From Arabidopsis thaliana (Eukaryota; Streptophyta; Magnoliopsida; Brassicales; Brassicaceae), in contig NC_003071.7 of the NCBI RefSeq assembly GCF_000001735.4, positions 9,107,151-9,171,150 on the forward strand: a stretch of 64,000 bases of DNA, in the 5' to 3' direction. The notes under the pieces were generated by a model. That model did not search any database. It was not told the origin of the DNA and saw nothing but the letters and a program-made list of their open reading frames with translations. Position numbers and translations under genes: made by a program. This document shows, in pieces, positions 34,683 to 48,200 of the stretch. The stretch's first letter is position 1, and each line of letters starts with the position of its first letter.

Positions 34683-37600
34683 ATGGCTTCATCGTCGTCT
34701 AGAACTAGGAGTCGTTCTCCTTTCTCGCACCGTAGACCTCCGAGTCCTTACTCTTCGGCTTCGTCTACTTCTTCGTCTCTTATAAATAATCGTCTATTAC
34801 CTCGTTCTTCTTCCACACCTACTTCTACCGTTTACAATTCCGGCGGTGTAACCGGGTCCCGATCTATGTCGATTACTCGCACCATTTCCGATTCCGGTCC
34901 CATCGGCGGCTCCGGGACTTATGGAGCCCAATCGTACCCATCGGAGGGGCTCATTGGCGAGTCTGGGCAGACGATTACCTCTGAGCGAGATAGCATCTCC
35001 GTCACCGTTCGATTTCGTCCGATGAGGTACGGTAGATCTGGAAGCGGAATATCAGATCCATTTGATACAATTTCACGATTATTCTTCTTTAGAAGTTTAA
35101 TATTTATGAAATGTGAATTGATACTTAGTCAATTTTGAAAATCTCCCGTGTTATTTGTTTGATTGCAGTGAGAGGGAGTATCAACGAGGAGATGAGATTG
35201 TTTGGTATCCTGACGCAGATAAGATGGTCAGGAATGAATACAATCCCCTCACAGCTTACGCATTTGGTATTGAGATCAATTTATTGCCGGAGATAATTTC
35301 AATTTACTGTTCATTGATTATAGATTTGGTCGCCTCCGTTTGTTCAATGAATGTTCTTCCATATTTGTTGATGCCAGATAAAGTTTTTGGACCACAGTCA
35401 ACAACTCCAGAAGTATATGACGTAGCTGCTAAACCTGTAGTCAAGGCTGCTATGGAAGGTGTTAACGGTAAGGCTTATAGCTGTGTTATCGATTAAACAA
35501 GAGTTGTGTTTGTCATTGAAATACTTTTAGCCAACTCATTTGCTAGTAGCATTACTTGCAGGGAAGTATTCTGACTCTGTGTTTGCAATTTGACAGGAAC
35601 CGTTTTTGCTTATGGTGTTACAAGCAGTGGAAAGACACATACAATGCATGTAAGTGTTTTGGAAAAATACACGCTATACACCATTTCGTTATACAACGTT
35701 TACTGTGATGTGAAAGATATACGATATCATACACACACTGGGTGATTATAGTTGCTGATAAATGTTTGATTGACATGCTTGTGTTGATAAAAAGTAGAGA
35801 AGATCTTGATTAAGATTGACCAAAATGATCTCTTCTTAAATCATCACGTGATCATATGCATCTTGGATTTCCATCAAACAATCAGAGATTCAGCTATACA
35901 TGCTGTTAATAATTAACCATTGCTTCATTTGCAATCTGCATAGGGTGATCAAGATTTTCCTGGAATCATACCATTAGCAATAAAAGACGTGTTCAGTATC
36001 ATTCAGGAAGTAAGGGATCTTCTTCAACTTAAAAACTATATGGTCCTTACTGATTTAAAGTTCTTAATGCATCTATTACAGTGTCATATCTGCTAATTTC
36101 TTACATCATTCTAAATATCAGACCACCGGAAGAGAGTTTCTGCTCCGTGTTTCATATCTTGAAATATACAATGAGGTATGCAAAAAATTTCATTCCATAA
36201 TGTAATAGCGTTTACTGACACAATAAATAAACCATGAAGTTAAGGCTTTTAGCCTCATATAGTCATATATAGTTTCCTATTCCCCTCACGTTGAAGTAAA
36301 TATGATGTATCTCCTTTTTTGGTAACATGTGATATAACTCATCATGTCTTATATTTTAGATGAGTGTTCTTAATTGCTTATATGTCCATCTGTCTGCAAG
36401 TTATCTTATTTTTGTCCTTCTATCAGGTGATAAATGACTTACTGGATCCAACAGGGCAAAATTTACGTATTAGAGAGGATTCCCAGGTTTCCATCTTGTT
36501 CTCTTTCTCTCACACATGATTACATATGTATATCAAACAAGAGCATTTGCTTGTTTGTATGATTTCATTATTTTCACTTTAACAATAACAAATATGATAC
36601 TTGATGAATAGTCCATGTTACATCCATCCTGTTTTTATGGATTACCTTGGTTTGATCTAGAGGGGATATTTTTTTATAGGGCACTTACGTTGAGGGTATC
36701 AAGGAAGAAGTCGTTTTGTCTCCAGGCCATGCGTTATCTTTCATTGCAGCTGGGGAAGGTAATTGGAAAAATTATTGTTGAGACATGTTTTCAAAATATT
36801 CCTATTTGCGTTTCCTTTATTACTGTTTTGACTTTTGATCTTCAATGGCAGAACATCGTCATGTTGGTTCAAATAATTTCAACCTGATGAGCAGCAGAAG
36901 TCACACAATATTTACACTGGTACATTTTCAATCTTGTGAACATCCCATTTTCTTACCCTTGATCCTCTCAATGTCCTTTAGATACTTTTTCTCTTACAAA
37001 TGTCCTTGCTATGCATTTTAAGTTTCAATTTCAAGTATTTTCTGTTTGCAGATGATTGAAAGTAGTGCTCATGGAGACCAATATGATGGAGTTATTTTTT
37101 CTCAGCTAGTAAGGGCTTCTTTCTTCTTTCATTGCATAAGTTCTCTCGTCTTATAAACAGCTCTCTCACAGTGTCTCTTTCTTGCTCAGAATTTGATTGA
37201 CTTAGCTGGATCTGAGAGTTCCAAAACTGAGACAACGGGACTGAGGAGGAAAGAGGGTGCATACATCAACAAGAGTCTTCTGACTCTTGGAACTGTAGGT
37301 GTCTCTTTTCTGTTGGAGCTTTCTTTTATTTGTCAGATATTTCCTTTTCAGTTATAATATGATATAAATCAGAATTAAGTATAATGCAAAACTGCCTTAG
37401 AAGAACAACCTGGTTTGCTAGTGTATCTTAATGATCAATGCCTTTATTTTCTGATAAGCCTGTTCCCTTTTTGTGTCCTTATGTCAAGGATAACATCTCT
37501 AGTCACCTAACCTTTGAAATCGATTTTAGGATGTTTTGATTATAAACTATATCTCATGGTTCAAATATGTAGGTGATTGGAAAACTGACTGAGGGCAAGA

Positions 37601-40600
37601 CAACTCATGTCCCATTTCGGGACTCTAAGCTAACTCGTCTTCTGCAATCTTCACTGAGTGGGCATGGGCATGTATCGGTACGACTCTTCTGTATCTGGTG
37701 AATATTTCCCATTTTACTGTAATAGTTTTCACACGGTTGATTATCTCAGATTGTCTAATTGTGTTGTCTTCAGTAGCATATTTAAGGCAATGTTGGTTTG
37801 TTTGTATTTATTGGCTATCTAATATACGCTGTGTGCTGATCTTAATTTTAAAATCGCAATGAGCAGAAGCTAATTAAAATTTTATTTTCTGAAACTTTTG
37901 TAGCTCATATGTACAGTTACTCCTGCGTCAAGCAGTACCGAGGAAACTCATAATACTTTGAAGTTTGCCAGCAGGGCAAAGAGAATTGAAATTAATGCCT
38001 CACGCAATAAGGTCATTTCTTAGGCTTTTGGTCATGAAGTACTTGGCTTTTTCATACAAAAAAGAAGAAGAAGTATTTGACTTCTATTGATGGCATAACC
38101 TAAAATTCGGCTAAAAAATACATTGTTTCATATCTTGCAACAGATCATAGATGAGAAGTCATTGATTAAGAAATATCAGAAAGAAATCTCGACCCTCAAA
38201 GTCGAACTTGATCAGCTAAGAAGGGGTGTGCTAGTTGGTGTCAGTCACGAAGAGTTATTGAGCCTAAAGCAACAGGTTCTAACCTCCCCGAGACCTTGTT
38301 ATTTCATAAATGTTTGAGTTTATTCCTATTTGGTGAATAGATCGAGCTATCAATTTATTAACAGCTACAAGAAGGTCAAGTGAAGATGCAATCAAGATTG
38401 GAGGAAGAAGAAGAAGCTAAAGCAGCTCTAATGAGTAGAATCCAAAAGCTTACAAAGCTCATACTTGTCTCTACCAAGAATTCTATTCCTGGATATTTAG
38501 GTGACACACCAGCTCATTCTCGCAGCATTTCTGCTGGTAAAGATGATGTAAGTTTGTTATTTAGATCTGATTATCACTGTGTTCCTATATTCCTTTTTAA
38601 CTGTTGCATGTTGGTTCCTCACTGCCCAAGAGGTTTGATACCTGATTGACTCATTCTGTTTTCTTTCTGCTCTTCAGAAGTTAGACTCTCTGCTCTTGGA
38701 TAGTGATAATCTGGCATCTCCATCTTCGACTCTCTCTCTAGCATCAGATGCGCGACGGTCTTCCAGCAAGTTTAAGGATGAAAACTCTCCAGTTGGTTCT
38801 CGTGCAGAATTAACTCAAGTAAGTTCTGGGATTCTTAGCGTATATAGTTTTACATTGAATTTCGTTTATTAGAAGTTTGGTGTATTCTTGTTTTCAATCC
38901 AAATGGTTACAGAAAAGGGTGTTTAATGATTCAGTGTCGCATGCACCCATTTAACCTTTCTTTTATCCCATGAATATGATTTTTTCAGTGTTTTTATCAG
39001 AAAATGACATTTGATAGTTGTGGCTATTACAGGGCGTTATGACTCCCGATGAAATGGATCTCCTCGTTGAGCAAGTTAAGATGCTTGCTGGTGAGATAGC
39101 TTTCGGCACAAGCACACTAAAGCGTTTGGTGGATCAGTCCATGAATGATCCTGAAAACTCGAAAACCCAAGTAAAGATTCTTCTTTATCTATCTAGAGAA
39201 TTATATACCAGTATGACTGTGGTCTCCCTAATTTCAAGTTTTAACCCTGAAAATCAGAAAATGCATCTCCAGATGCTGAACTTTATTAGCATTCCACTTT
39301 AAGCCATTTATTTACCTATAAGCATAACTACGGAACTTATTATATGCTGGCATGCAGATCCAGAATCTAGAAAATGATATTCAAGAAAAGCAAAGACAAA
39401 TGAAATCCTTGGAACAGAGAATAACTGAGAGTGGTGAAGCTTCAATTGCTAATGCATCATCGATTGAGATGCAAGAGGTAACCTAATCTATACATCTTAT
39501 ATTTATGATCCTTTACCCTCTTAAGGTCATTCAGTTGTGGACACAGTGTGGATCAGCTAAAGGTATTACAATTATTTTTGTTGTTTTCAGAAAGTTATGA
39601 GATTGATGACACAATGCAATGAGAAGAGCTTTGAGCTGGAGGTAAAATGTCTCTCTAGAATGAAATGTCTTCTTCTATAGCGAATATGGAAGATTTCTCA
39701 AGTCAATATATATATTTAAATGTGTTCTACCTATGGATCAGATTATATCAGCAGATAATCGTATTCTCCAAGAACAACTACAGACAAAGGTCACTTCTAA
39801 GTCACGGACTCCTTTTATTCTTTTATTCTTTTTTATTTTTCATATACAGCATTTTCTTGTGGCTATTATCTCAGTCATCCTTACTTATATACACATGCTC
39901 TAACAACTGCAGTGTACCGAGAACAATGAATTGCACGAAAAGGTGCATCTTCTAGAGCAACGATTATCGAGTCAGAAGGCCACACTGTCTTGTTGTGATG
40001 TTGTGACTGAAGAGTATGTAGATGAGCTGAAAAAGAAAGTACAGTCTCAGGTAATTTCTCAAAATCTCAACCAATTTTGTCAAATTTGCGACCATGCATT
40101 CTCACAAGTATGCCTGAATCCTGATAAATATCTTCACTGGTTGCGAGGAGATTGTGAAAACACATATAATGATATATATGTTTAATGGACCTCTCATTGT
40201 ATTTACATGAGCGTTTGATGTTTTCATACTTCAGGAGATTGAGAACGAAAAGTTGAAGCTAGAGCATGTGCAGAGTGTGGAGGAGAAGAGTGGATTACGA
40301 GTGCAAAATCAAAAATTAGCTGAAGAAGCTTCATATGCAAAAGAATTGGCCTCTGCAGCTGCTATTGAGCTGAAGAATCTAGCTGATGAAGTTACAAAGC
40401 TCTCGCTTCAAAACGCAAAGCTAGAAAAAGAATTAGTAGCTGCAAGAGACTTGGCAGCGGCAGCTCAGAAGCGTAACAACAACTCCATGAACAGCGCAGC
40501 GAACCGTAATGGAACAAGGCCAGGGAGAAAGGCAAGGATCTCAGACTCATGGAACCTCAACCAAGAAAATCTCACAATGGAATTGCAGGCAAGGAAACAG

Positions 40601-41733
40601 CGAGAAGCAGTACTTGAGGCTGCACTAGCTGAGAAAGAATACATAGAAGAAGAGTTTAGGAAAAAAGCTGAAGAAGCAAAGAGAAGAGAAGAGGCCCTTG
40701 AAAACGATTTAGCCAACATGTGGGTGCTTGTTGCCAAGTTGAAGAAAGCCAATAGTGGCGCCTTGTCAATACAAAAGAGTGACGAAGCAGAGCCTGCAAA
40801 GGAAGATGAAGTGACAGAGTTAGATAATAAGAATGAACAAAATGCAATCTTGAAAGAGAGGCAACTCGTGAATGGACATGAAGAAGTAATAGTTGCCAAG
40901 GCTGAAGAGACACCAAAGGAGGAACCTCTTGTTGCTCGTCTTAAGGTAAACCTTTTACAAATTTGCTTTCTATTTTCTTTCAGCATTCTTAGTTTTCTAT
41001 AAGCCTACTCCACAGTCTAGCGGTAGGCAAATCTAGATATCCATTACCTGTTCGCTCCATATCCTTTATGCCATGACCTTCGGATCAGGCAACATATATT
41101 AAAACCTTCAAAACACCCAGAATATATGGTTCAAAATATGTAAATAGCTTTACCTGATCCAATATATTCTAATATCATGTCCTCCTATCTATAATACAAG
41201 TGACTGTTACGGATAATTAAGTCAAGCTACTTGTGGGTATTGAATATTTATCTGGTTTTTCGGGGACATGGAACTTGTGTACCCATGTGTGAGCTTCTAT
41301 CTTGTACGGGTAATGAAAATCATGAATCATCATCTCACACGTTCAAACAATATGAGCTTTAATAAATAAAAAAACTACTTGTTTTCTTGTTCTGCATTTG
41401 ATGCTTTATATACATAACAGGCAAGAATGCAAGAGATGAAAGAGAAAGAGATGAAATCTCAGGCGGCTGCAGCAGCTAATGCTGATGCAAACTCACATAT
41501 ATGTAAAGTCTGTTTTGAGTCGCCGACCGCCACAATTCTCCTCCCTTGCCGTCATTTCTGCCGTAAGTCTCACTCTCACATTACCTGAGGATCCTTCATT
41601 AAGTACTAAGTAATCCTAAAACGATCACAATCTCTCCTTTTATGCAGTCTGTAAATCTTGTTCACTTGCCTGCTCTGAGTGCCCAATCTGCCGAACCAAG
41701 ATCTCTGATCGCCTGTTCGCCTTCCCGTCTTGA
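34683..41733 (+). CDS. KIN-7 kinesin with C-terminal RING finger
   Basis: Microtubule motor, 24 exons, 1058 aa. Exons: 34683-35026, 35169-35266, 35378-35467, 35597-35649, 35944-36009, 36122-36175, 36427-36486, 36680-36758, 36852-36919, 37052-37108, 37190-37294, 37573-37677, 37904-38011, 38144-38275, 38365-38547, 38678-38818, 39033-39170, 39358-39477, 39591-39641, 39742-39789, 39913-40050, 40235-40945, 41421-41562, 41648-41733. The first 100 residues are Ser/Arg-rich with few acids, like a presequence. The motor domain (104-435) has P-loop GVTSSGKT at 184-191 and switch II DLAGSE at 327-332. Long coiled coils occupy about 440-985. The end is a C3HC4 RING: C1011, C1014, C1026, H1028, C1030, C1035, C1042, C1045. 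Its relatives include the mitochondria-associated MKRP kinesins. Matches At2g21380; targeting is inferred. Confidence 0.94.
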
Positions 41734-42575
41734 CCTGCGGCAAGTATAGTCACTCTCCTACACACAGTATAAGGTAATTCCAATATTTCCCACCTTCACA
41801 AAATCTTTAAAATCCAAATTCTTTAGTTCAAAAACATTAGGCAATCTTTTTATTGAAAGACAATTGTATGTGATTTTGCAGGTATAAAGAACTATATGGA
41901 AGTCTGTTTGTTTGCTAACATTTTCCAGAACGGCAGGCTCGAATTCTTTTATTACAAGTTGTTTTTTGTTTTCTTGTATGTAATGTCTTTGTTATATCTT
42001 TCTGTTCAAAATGTGGTAAAGAAAGAGGAAACATAACATGCTAACAGAAAAATAGGAAACATATCATAGCCGTTTCATAGTAAGTTCAAAATTTGAAGTA
42101 AGTAATTAAAAATTATTTTGCTAATTCATGAAATTTGTGTACAGTTTTTTAGAAAAAACATACAGTTGTACAATGGAGAATAGTGTACGAATGCAACAGT
42201 GATACACAAGAACACCAAACTACACCAATTATCATCGATGAATTACTGCAAACCACACAAACCTTTGATCTCTTCTAACTTATATTGTAATTTTTAATTT
42301 TAATAATAATTTTTACTTAGTTATATCTATGCTAAATTCTTATTTTTTTTTAAGAAATTTAATACATACCGAATTTAATACACCAATAACACATGTAAAT
42401 ATTTTTGGATCAGAGTGGTTGTTACGGCCCAATGGATCTAGTGAGCCTAAATGATACGACCATATATTGTTTTTTTTTCGGTTTTCGCCAACGAGGATTT
42501 GGTTACCGAGAGTTTGTTTGAACGGTCCTCAGAAATTCGGAGCTTGTAGCTTCTCGGTGCGGTGCCTTCACTTTA
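41734..42575 (+). other. Intergenic, kinesin 3' UTR to BFA3 promoter
   Basis: 842 bp. The kinesin 3' UTR probably has an intron (GTAATT at 41773, acceptor at about 41880). A site II element GGCCCA near 42427 lies about 150 bp before the BFA3 start. No other gene is seen. Confidence 0.45.
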
Positions 42576-44602
42576 ATGGCGGCAATATCCCCTGTTCAAT
42601 GCTTATTCTCTTGCAATTCTCATCATCATCATCAACAACGCGAGCAGGTGAATCTCTCTGTTCTTATTTCTTCATAATTAGCGAGAACTACCTTCTTCTT
42701 GTTATGACTTCATTCCTCCGTTTTTTTCAAGTAGAGTGGGTCGCTTTGGAGATTGGGTTCTAGGGTTTTAGTATCTTCGAGTCTATGGAAGCTTTCTCTG
42801 TTCTCTGGACTCCATTTGAACCGAAGGTGATTATGTTCTAGTTAACGATTTCAGTAGGATTTGGCCCTTGAAGCGATGATTCTGTGTAATGCAGTTGGAT
42901 ATGAGATAATTGATTGCAATCTTTTGGGTCTAATAAAACAGGAGAACTTTGATCTGTGCAGTCAAGGGAGATCCAGAAGATGCCTTTAAGAAGACTGTCG
43001 AAATCGATCGGATGATTGATGCTCTTAGAGATGCAAACCCTAGACAAGTAAGGAAACATGTCATATGCATCGTATAAATGTTGTGTTTTTGCTCTATTAT
43101 CTTGAGTAAATTGAGTTTTGTTTTGTTGTTGTTGCCATTTTCATTGAACAGGTTGAGAAGATTGTTGTTGAAAATATCCTTGCTTTTGATGAGGTTTTTT
43201 GGATAAGACTAGCAGCTAGGTCGGATACTTGTAAATCAGAAGATGACAAGGCATGAGTTTATATTGTTTATGTCAATGATAGAGCAGACTTTTGATCTCT
43301 TTTGTTTCCGCTAATGCTTTGAATACGGTTTGTTTCTTACAGAAGGACTATGAGGAGTTAGCTACAACTGTGATGACTATAGTTGACTGTGTTGTGAATA
43401 AGACTCGGGTTTCTCTTTCTTCTGTGGTTTTATTGTCTCTTCTTCTTCAGCGTTTACTTAAACAGGGATAACTGAGAGTTCATTATATCCCTTTAGGAAA
43501 AGATAGAGACGTCTACTGATATTCTGAAAGGGATTTTAAGACCTGCTATAGATGGAGTGGAAGAGATTTCATGGCCGCCAAGAGATCCTGAAGCCATCAA
43601 TCTAATGAAAAAGGTTTATACTAGTTGTTCTTCACTTTCTACTACATCTACACATTTTTTATATATACAACCTATATTCAGAAGGGTTATCTGGTCTTAG
43701 ATTCTGTGATTTGATATCGTCATGGTTACTGAGATCAGTGTATTAACAGGAAATTATACAACGGGAAAAAGAAGGGCAATTAGATGAAGGATTTCTTTCA
43801 GAAGTTAATGCTCAGCTCCGGCAGGTAAGTGCTACAATTTGTTTTGTTTCACTTCTGAGGTCTTTCCTTTACAGTGAATAGATGTATTCTTTTGAATGTT
43901 TGAGGCTGACGATTGTTTTCAGGCAAAAGAAGATAAAGACAAACCAGGGTTATTGGCTATGCTGCAAAAAGTTCTTCAACTCTATTCTGCTACTATCCTC
44001 TCCAAGCGTAGCTACGCAAAGAAAGGTGATTTGCCCAATTTTGAAAACTATGCCAAGTCACTCTAAACCATTTTCTACGAACATAATCTCATCCACTATA
44101 GCTATTGTCACAGGGAACGAAGTTGTAAAAGCCGAGCATTTTCTTGAAACTCTGATCAAAGGTCTGTTCTGCAACCACTTTTCCATGTACTATAGACCCC
44201 AGCCAGACTTCACATCGGTTTATTATGTGTGTTTCAGCTCCTGAGGAACAATGGAACAAGCTTTTCGTAGACGGGTTAACAATCGGAAAAGGAGATATCA
44301 CACCTGATGAGCTATCTGCTGTTATCAAGAAACGAATCGAGCGCACACTGATTCGAACTGTAAGTAACATACCATGACACATTTGCTTGCATTGTTATTA
44401 TTCTCTTCAGGAGTGAATGCGAGGCTAACCGGGTTTTGGGTTGGGGTTTTAACCAGATATTGTTTTCTAAAATTCATCATTCTAACCACAACTATTCTGA
44501 TCATACCAGGAAGGGGGTTCATACCAGCAGCGAATTTTGACCGAGTATCTCAAAGGAATCGAGTCCAGGGCTAATGAAATTATGAAATTACTCCAGGGTT
44601 AA
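42576..44602 (+). CDS. BFA3/CGLD11: ATP-synthase assembly factor BFA3/CGLD11
   Basis: Plastid protein needed to assemble the CF1 part of thylakoid ATP synthase; family restricted to green lineage and diatoms. Eleven exons: 42576-42647, 42735-42826, 42942-43047, 43152-43250, 43343-43408, 43497-43613, 43750-43824, 43923-44025, 44114-44161, 44238-44359, 44510-44602; 330 aa. Residues 1-56 form a Ser/Leu/Arg-rich transit peptide with an HHHHQQ run at 17-22. The mature part is helical and charged, with FWIRLAARSDTCKSEDDKKD, LLAMLQKVLQLYSATILSKR and DELSAVIKKRIERTLIRT. Intron 4 (43251-43342) seems to use a GC donor, GACAAG/GCATGA; an alternative GT donor after LAFDE would drop 19 codons. Exon 2 opens after a GTAG acceptor. 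Recalled as At2g21385. Confidence 0.85.
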
Positions 44603-45277
44603 TGTCGTAAATCATGTATTTATCTATACATTTTTGTGTAATATCAGTTCAATAACCCCAATTAATATATTGTTTTCTCTCATGTAATAATTTTTTGATT
44701 GAGCATTTGAAGTGTTATCTGATTTAAAAATATGAAGCTCTGTAGTCAAAATTTTACAGATTTTAATTATCTTGGAATAAAAAATGTAAAGTTGATGCTT
44801 CCATATAAAATAAAAGTAAAAATGAGTAATTCATGCCAATTAAATTAGCGAGACGCAAATTGGAGACAGAGATAACTGAGCGGAGGGATTCAGATCTATA
44901 CGACGAAACTGAATCTCACCGTCTTCTTCTTCTTCTTCTTCTTCTAGACGATCCTTGTGTTTCTCTTGCTCTCGCATCCACGCTTCTCTGGTAATGCTAC
45001 TGATCGTCACCGTGAAGCTGAGCTTGATCGCTTCCCCTTGTGAACTGATCTGATCTGAGGTGAATCTCTATTTCTTCTCCTTCTTCATTGTACGAATCTC
45101 GATTTCTCGGATCTTGCTGCTTCTTATCGTTAGATCTGTTTTCAATTTCACGTGGATTACGTTTTTTTTCTTCCTTTTGCGGGTTTTTCGATTTCTTTGA
45201 ACTGATCTTTCTCCATGATTTTCATTCTCTGTTGATCTGGTTTTTGTAGAGTTGTTTCTGTTTCGTAATCTGTGAAT
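44603..45277 (+). other. Intergenic and alpha-COP leader
   Basis: 675 bp holding the BFA3 3' UTR, the promoter, and a leader with a (CTT)n tract at about 44924-44945. A 5' UTR intron ending near 45250 is plausible. No separate gene. Confidence 0.45.
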
Positions 45278-48200
45278 ATGCTGACCAAGTTCGAGACCAA
45301 GAGTAACCGAGTTAAGGGTCTGAGTTTCCACCCTAAACGACCATGGATTCTCGCGAGTTTACACAGTGGTGTGATCCAGCTCTGGGATTATCGTATGGGT
45401 ACTTTGATCGACAGATTTGATGAGCACGAAGGACCTGTTCGTGGTGTTCATTTCCACAACTCACAGCCTTTATTCGTCTCTGGAGGTATGCTTTGTTATT
45501 GGTAGGCCAATAAGTCTGTTTATTACACTTTCATGATCGATAAATCCTGATCTGCTTAAGTATTAACCCTTAGCTAGTTAGCTTCCTCGGTTCCTAGATC
45601 TAGCTTGGTCTCCCAACCTTTGTTTAATGGATGACTTAAGCTCTTATAGTCCCAGCTGGAGTAAATAATTTGTGTTTAAGTTACTTATATAACATATTGG
45701 ATGATTTGGACCTAGTGCATTGAAACCAGATCTTATGGTACATGTTGCATAGTATTTTATTTGAACATAAGTAAGTACTCAAACAACTAGAAATGCAAAT
45801 GGCTTGGATTCTTCTTCGTTACAGTTATAATGCTCTTACAGAACATTACTCATATGTAGTTGATGGCATTGATTACATTGGATGTTGCAGGGGATGATTA
45901 CAAGATTAAAGTTTGGAACTACAAAACTCACAGGTGTCTTTTCACTCTTCTCGGGCATCTTGATTATATCCGCACTGTCCAATTTCACCACGAAAACCCA
46001 TGGATTGTGAGTGCTAGTGACGATCAGACTATCCGCATTTGGAACTGGCAGTCTAGGACTTGTATTTCCGTGTTGACTGGTCACAATCATTATGTTATGT
46101 GTGCTTCTTTCCATCCAAAGGAAGATCTTGTTGTATCAGCATCACTGGATCAGACTGTCCGTGTTTGGGACATTGGTGCTCTTAAGAAGAAGTCAGCATC
46201 TCCTGCTGATGACCTCATGCGATTTAGTCAGATGAATTCTGATCTTTTTGGAGGGGTTGACGCTATAGTTAAGTACGTCCTTGAAGGTCATGATAGAGGA
46301 GTCAACTGGGCTTCTTTTCATCCCACACTTCCTCTCATTGTCTCTGGTGCCGATGACCGCCAAGTAAAGCTGTGGCGTATGAATGGTATTTCTTATGGAT
46401 ATCTGTCTTCTTCTTCACAGAAAGTTAATTTTATGAATCATTGAGGTACTGATGCGTTTCAATTTTGTTGCAGAAACTAAAGCTTGGGAGGTGGATACAT
46501 TGCGAGGTCATATGAATAACGTTTCATCCGTTATGTTCCATGCAAAACAGGACATTATCGTGTCAAACTCTGAGGATAAAAGCATCCGTGTCTGGGATGC
46601 TACCAAGCGAACTGGAATCCAAACTTTTCGTCGTGAGCATGACCGATTCTGGATTCTTGCAGTTCACCCTGAGATTAATCTACTTGCAGCAGGACATGAC
46701 AATGGTATGATTGTTTTCAAACTTGAGAGAGAACGTCCTGCATTTGCTTTGAGTGGTGATTCGTTATTCTATGCCAAAGATAGATTTCTGCGGTACTATG
46801 AATATTCAACTCAAAAAGATTCCCAAGTTATTCCTATACGGCGTCCTGGTACCCCAAGCTTGAATCAAAGTCCGAGGACTTTATCCTACAGTCCGACAGA
46901 AAATGCAGTCTTAATCTGCTCAGATCTGGATGGTGGTTCTTACGAGTTGTACATCATACCGAAAGATAGCGTTGGCAGGAGTGATGTTGTACAAGATGCA
47001 AAGAGGGGGACAGGGGGTTCTGCGGTGTTCATTGCTCGAAATCGGTTTGCTGTTCTGGAGAAAAGCACCAGCCAGGTGTTAGTGAAGAATCTAAAGAATG
47101 AGGTGGTTAAAAAGAGTTCTTTACCTATTCCCACAGATGCTATCTTTTATGCTGGGACTGGAAATTTGCTTTGTAGATCTGAGGATAAAGTGGTTATATT
47201 TGACCTTCAACAAAGGCTTGTTCTTGGTGAGCTTCAGACACCGTTTGTTAGGTACGTTGTTTGGTCTAACGATATGGAGAGTGTTGCTTTGCTCAGCAAA
47301 CATACTATCATTATTGCGAGCAAAAAACTTGTCCTACAGTGCACGCTTCATGAGACAATACGTGTGAAAAGTGGAGCATGGGACGACAATGGTGTCTTCA
47401 TTTACACTACTCTGAACCACATCAAGTACTGTCTGCCTAATGGAGATAGTGGAATCATCAGAACCCTGGATGTCCCAATCTACATCACCAAGGTGTCTGG
47501 AAATACAATCTTTTGCTTGGACCGGGATGGGAAAAACAGGGCTATCACCATTAATGCAACCGAATACATTTTCAAGCTTGCACTACTGAGAAAGAAATAT
47601 GATCATGTCATGAGCATGATAAAGAACTCCCAGCTATGTGGACAGGCTATGATCGCTTATCTTCAGCAGAAAGGATTTCCTGAAGTTGCCCTACACTTTG
47701 TTGAAGACGAGAGGATCCGATTCAACTTGGCTCTTGAAAGTGGCAACATCAGTGTAGCTGTTGCATCCGCTACAGAGATTAATGAGAAAGACCACTGGTA
47801 TAGACTCGGAGTGGAAGCTCTTCGTCAAGGAAATTCTAGAATTGTTGAGTTTGCGTACCAGCAGACAAAGAACTTTGAGAGGTTATCTTTTCTATATCTC
47901 ATTACTGGCAATTTAGACAAGCTGTCAAAGTTGATGAAGATTGCAGAGGTGAAGAACAATGTAATGGGTCAGTTTCACAATGCACTCTACCTAGGAGATG
48001 TTAAAGAGCGTGTTAAGATACTAGAGAATGCTGGTCATTTGCCTCTAGCTTATATCACAGCTTCGGTTCATGGTTTAACTGACATTGCTGAGCGACTAGC
48101 AATTGAGCTAGGAGACAATGTGCCTTCATTGCCTGAAGGGAAGACTCCATCGCTTTTAATGCCACCGTCTCCCATCATGTGTGGTGGTGATTGGCCTCTA

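Noticed and set aside
40465..40986. 173-codon frame antisense to the RING kinesin
   Set aside because: It is an antisense shadow of the Ala/Glu-rich coiled coil.
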